Source: JBLHZY01 sp047631555 (GTDB taxonomy: Bacteria > Pseudomonadota > Alphaproteobacteria > Rhodobacterales > Rhodobacteraceae). From it: DNA of 64,000 nt. Of this stretch, positions 61,934-64,000 are shown piece after piece. Each line of letters opens with the position of its first letter. Position 1 is the first letter of the stretch. The stretch lies in the NCBI GenBank assembly GCA_047631555.1, contig JBLHZY010000005.1, positions 1-64,000 on the forward strand, given 5' to 3'. Under the pieces are notes generated by a model, which did not search any database, was not told the DNA's origin, and saw only the letters and a program-made list of their open reading frames with translations. Both the position numbers and the translations under genes were made by a program.

Positions 61934-63445
61934 ATGGCAAATATTCTCTATGACGCGCTCTTCGCCCCGCATAAGGGCAACGAGGCGCCTTTTCTCTTTT
62001 TACCGGATGGCAGCCGCCTCAGCTATGACGCGTTTCTTGCCCGCTCGGCCGCATTTGCGCATGCCTTACGCGCCGTTGGGCTTGGCATTGGCGATCGCCT
62101 TGCCGTGCAGATCGAAAAATCCCCTGACGCGCTTGCGATCTATGCCGCTTGCGTTCAGGCGGGGATTATTTTCCTGCCGCTCAATACGGCCTATACCACC
62201 GGCGAAGTTGCCTATTTCGTTGAAAATTCCGGCGCGGGCCTGCTGATTTGTGATCCTGCTCGTGAGGCTGAGATGGCCCCCGTCACGGCGAAAGCTGGCG
62301 CGCAGCTCCACACACTCGGCACTGCAAATGATGGCAGTTTTGCTCAAGCCGCCGCCGCTCAGCCGCAAGTATTCGAACCTGTCGAGCGCGGCAAAGATGA
62401 TCTGGCCGCCTTCCTCTATACATCCGGGACAACGGGCCGCTCAAAAGGCGCGATGCTGAGCCATGGCAACCTGCTCTCCAACGCTCAGACCCTGCGCGAT
62501 ATCTGGCATTTCACCGGCGAAGATGTGCTGCTGCATGCTTTGCCGATCTTTCACACGCATGGGCTTTTTGTTGGCACGAATATTTGCCTGCTGACCGGCG
62601 CTTCGATGATCTTCCTGCCGGGCTTTAATGCGGATGCTGTGATCGAAGCCTTGCCGCGCGCCAATACGATGATGGGCGTTCCGACCTTCTATACGCGCCT
62701 GCTTGATGATCCGCGTTTCACCACCGACCTGACCCGCCATTTCCGCCTGTTTATCTCTGGCTCGGCGCCCCTTTTGGCCGAAACGCATGAAGCGTTTGAA
62801 GCGCGCACCGGCCACCGAATTCTTGAGCGCTACGGCATGACCGAAACCAATATGAACACCTCAAACCCTTATGAGGGCGCGCGGCGCGCAGGCACGGTTG
62901 GCTTGCCGCTCCCCGGCGTTGAGGTGAAGGTTTGCGATCCTGAAACGGGCGCAGAATTGGCGCAGGGCGAGATTGGCGTGCTTGAAGTGCGCGGGCCGAA
63001 TGTTTTTGAGGGCTATTGGCAGATGCCGGAGAAAACGGCGCAAGAGCTGCGCGCGGACGGGTTCTTTATCACCGGCGATCTCGCACAGATGGATGCGGAC
63101 GGCTACATAACAATCGTTGGGCGGGCCAAAGATCTGATCATTTCAGGCGGCTATAATATTTATCCCAAAGAGGTTGAGCTGGTGCTTGATGAGATGCCCG
63201 GCGTTTTGGAAAGCGCTGTGATCGGCGTTCCGCATGCGGATTTTGGCGAGGCGGTTTTGGCGGTGCTCGTGGCGCAAAAGGGCGCGGTGATTGATCTGGA
63301 TGGGATCAAGGAAGCGCTCGGCGATCAACTGGCGAAGTTTAAGCAACCCAAGCATTTTGAAATCCTAGCCGAGCTGCCGCGCAACACGATGGGCAAAGTG
63401 CAAAAAGCCGCGTTGCGCGAACAGTTCAAAGGGCTCGCCGGTTAG
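61934..63445 (+). CDS. matB: Malonyl-CoA synthetase
   Basis: AMP-forming ligase that makes malonyl-CoA from malonate, 503 residues from ATG 61934 (AAGGACAGG upstream). YTSGTTGRSKGAMLSHGNL, IFHTHGLFVGTN, GVPTFYTRLL, ISGSAPLLAETH, RYGMTETNMNTSNPYEG and the C-terminal LPRNTMGKVQK follow characterised MatB proteins closely. No malonyl-CoA decarboxylase or malonate transporter adjoins it in the window. The alternative is a methylmalonyl-CoA ligase activity, which MatB enzymes also show. Confidence 0.92.
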   Translation: MANILYDALFAPHKGNEAPFLFLPDGSRLSYDAFLARSAAFAHALRAVGLGIGDRLAVQIEKSPDALAIYAACVQAGIIFLPLNTAYTTGEVAYFVENSGAGLLICDPAREAEMAPVTAKAGAQLHTLGTANDGSFAQAAAAQPQVFEPVERGKDDLAAFLYTSGTTGRSKGAMLSHGNLLSNAQTLRDIWHFTGEDVLLHALPIFHTHGLFVGTNICLLTGASMIFLPGFNADAVIEALPRANTMMGVPTFYTRLLDDPRFTTDLTRHFRLFISGSAPLLAETHEAFEARTGHRILERYGMTETNMNTSNPYEGARRAGTVGLPLPGVEVKVCDPETGAELAQGEIGVLEVRGPNVFEGYWQMPEKTAQELRADGFFITGDLAQMDADGYITIVGRAKDLIISGGYNIYPKEVELVLDEMPGVLESAVIGVPHADFGEAVLAVLVAQKGAVIDLDGIKEALGDQLAKFKQPKHFEILAELPRNTMGKVQKAALREQFKGLAG

Positions 63446-63507
63446 CGGGCCTTGCGCGCCCCCACACTGCGCGCCATGCTCGCCTAAGAGTTCGGGGAGG
63501 ACCGCAG

Positions 63508-64000
63508 ATGAATTTCGCAGATGAGGCGCGCGCGCTGATTGGGCAGGCGCAGGTTTTGACTGGCGTAGATATGGCGAAATATGCCTCCGACGTCACCGGG
63601 CGCTATGTGGCCGAGCCGCTTGCCGTGGCGCGTCCGGCAAATACTTCTGAGGTTTCCGCGCTGATGAAATTGGCGCATGCGCGCGATATTCCGGTGGTTC
63701 CGGTTGGCGGGAATACGGGGCTTTCTGGCGCGACCTATGCGCCGGGCGCTTTGATGATCTCGCTTGAGCGGATGAATGCGATCCGCGAGATCCGCGCCGA
63801 TGCGCGGCTCGCCATTGTTGAGGCGGGCGTCATCCAGCAGCAATTGCACGAAGCGGTTGCCGCGCTTGGCTTGCGCTATCCGATGGTGTTTGGGGCGCGC
63901 GGTTCTTGCCAGATCGGCGGCAATCTGGCGACCAATGCGGGCGGCTCGAATGTCTTGCGCTTTGGCAATACGCGCGCGCTTTGTTTGGGGATTGAGGTTG
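63508..64000 (+). CDS. FAD-binding oxidoreductase (GlcD/D-lactate dehydrogenase type), 5' part
   Basis: The first 164 codons of a flavoprotein cut by the window edge. GGGGAGG precedes ATG 63508. The PCMH-type FAD-binding domain is visible: RPANTSEVSALMKLAH, VPVVPVGGNTGLSGAT, ISLERMNAIREI and GSCQIGGNLATNAGG. The family oxidises D-2-hydroxy acids (lactate, glycolate, 2-hydroxyglutarate); which one needs the missing C-terminal part. Confidence 0.88.
   Translation, partial: MNFADEARALIGQAQVLTGVDMAKYASDVTGRYVAEPLAVARPANTSEVSALMKLAHARDIPVVPVGGNTGLSGATYAPGALMISLERMNAIREIRADARLAIVEAGVIQQQLHEAVAALGLRYPMVFGARGSCQIGGNLATNAGGSNVLRFGNTRALCLGIEV

Noticed and set aside
1..64000. CRISPR arrays, tRNA or rRNA genes, insertion sequences, prophage
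   Set aside because: No spaced direct repeats, cloverleaf sequences, transposase or phage genes, or terminal repeats could be recognised by reading; gaps between genes are mostly below 150 bases.

Overview
The window looks like a chromosomal segment of a marine, Roseobacter-type alphaproteobacterium (Rhodobacteraceae). Supporting signs are the block ccoNOQP / ccoGHIS / universal stress gene / fnrL / hemN with FNR boxes between units, a SmoEFGK-MtlK polyol system, UrtABCDE urea uptake, long operons joined by 4-base ATGA stop/start overlaps, and GC-rich codon use. I see no rRNA, tRNA, CRISPR array, insertion sequence or phage gene, so this reads as ordinary chromosome rather than an island.

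Layout. 0.5-3.3 kb: a large methyl-accepting chemotaxis protein. 3.4-7.8 kb (minus): end of the beta-ketoadipate pathway (pcaF, pcaJ, pcaI) plus an acyl-CoA synthetase. 7.9-15.3 kb (minus): mannitol/sorbitol ABC importer, mannitol dehydrogenase, a SorC-type regulator and a HAD phosphatase; the binding-protein gene smoE is interrupted by an in-frame TAG. 15.3-18.3 kb: zinc uptake (znuB, znuC, zur; divergent znuA) with a Zur-type operator. 18.4-21.7 kb (plus): galactose/galactonate oxidation genes dgoK, dgoA, an SMP-30 lactonase and galM; dgoA also carries an in-frame TAG. 21.7-25.1 kb: urate hydroxylase, hydroxyisourate hydrolase and a purine permease. 25.3-27.8 kb: MaoC-phosphotransacetylase fusion with acetate kinase. 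27.9-35.4 kb: a LacI-regulated ABC importer with a GH63-type hydrolase, best read as uptake and cleavage of a glycosylated compatible solute; one of its permeases carries a DUF11-like extracytoplasmic domain. 35.4-42.5 kb: LysR regulator and urea importer urtABCDE. 42.6-46.7 kb: FadR-type regulator, a free periplasmic Cache-like protein and a second chemoreceptor. 46.7-50.6 kb: YbbAP-type ABC exporter divergent from the esterase tesA. 50.6-61.9 kb: cbb3 oxidase structural and assembly genes, stress protein, FnrL and HemN. 61.9-64 kb: malonyl-CoA synthetase and the start of a GlcD-type flavoprotein.

Together the genes describe a heterotroph that scavenges polyols, hexoses, osmolytes, aromatic breakdown products, urea and purines and shifts to high-affinity respiration when oxygen falls. 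The points most worth a second look are the two isolated amber codons in otherwise intact sugar genes, the GH63/ABC cluster with its odd permeases, stem-loops behind all three ABC binding-protein genes, small ORFs bridging permease genes, and the overlap-linked zinc/HAD/polyol-regulator gene chain.
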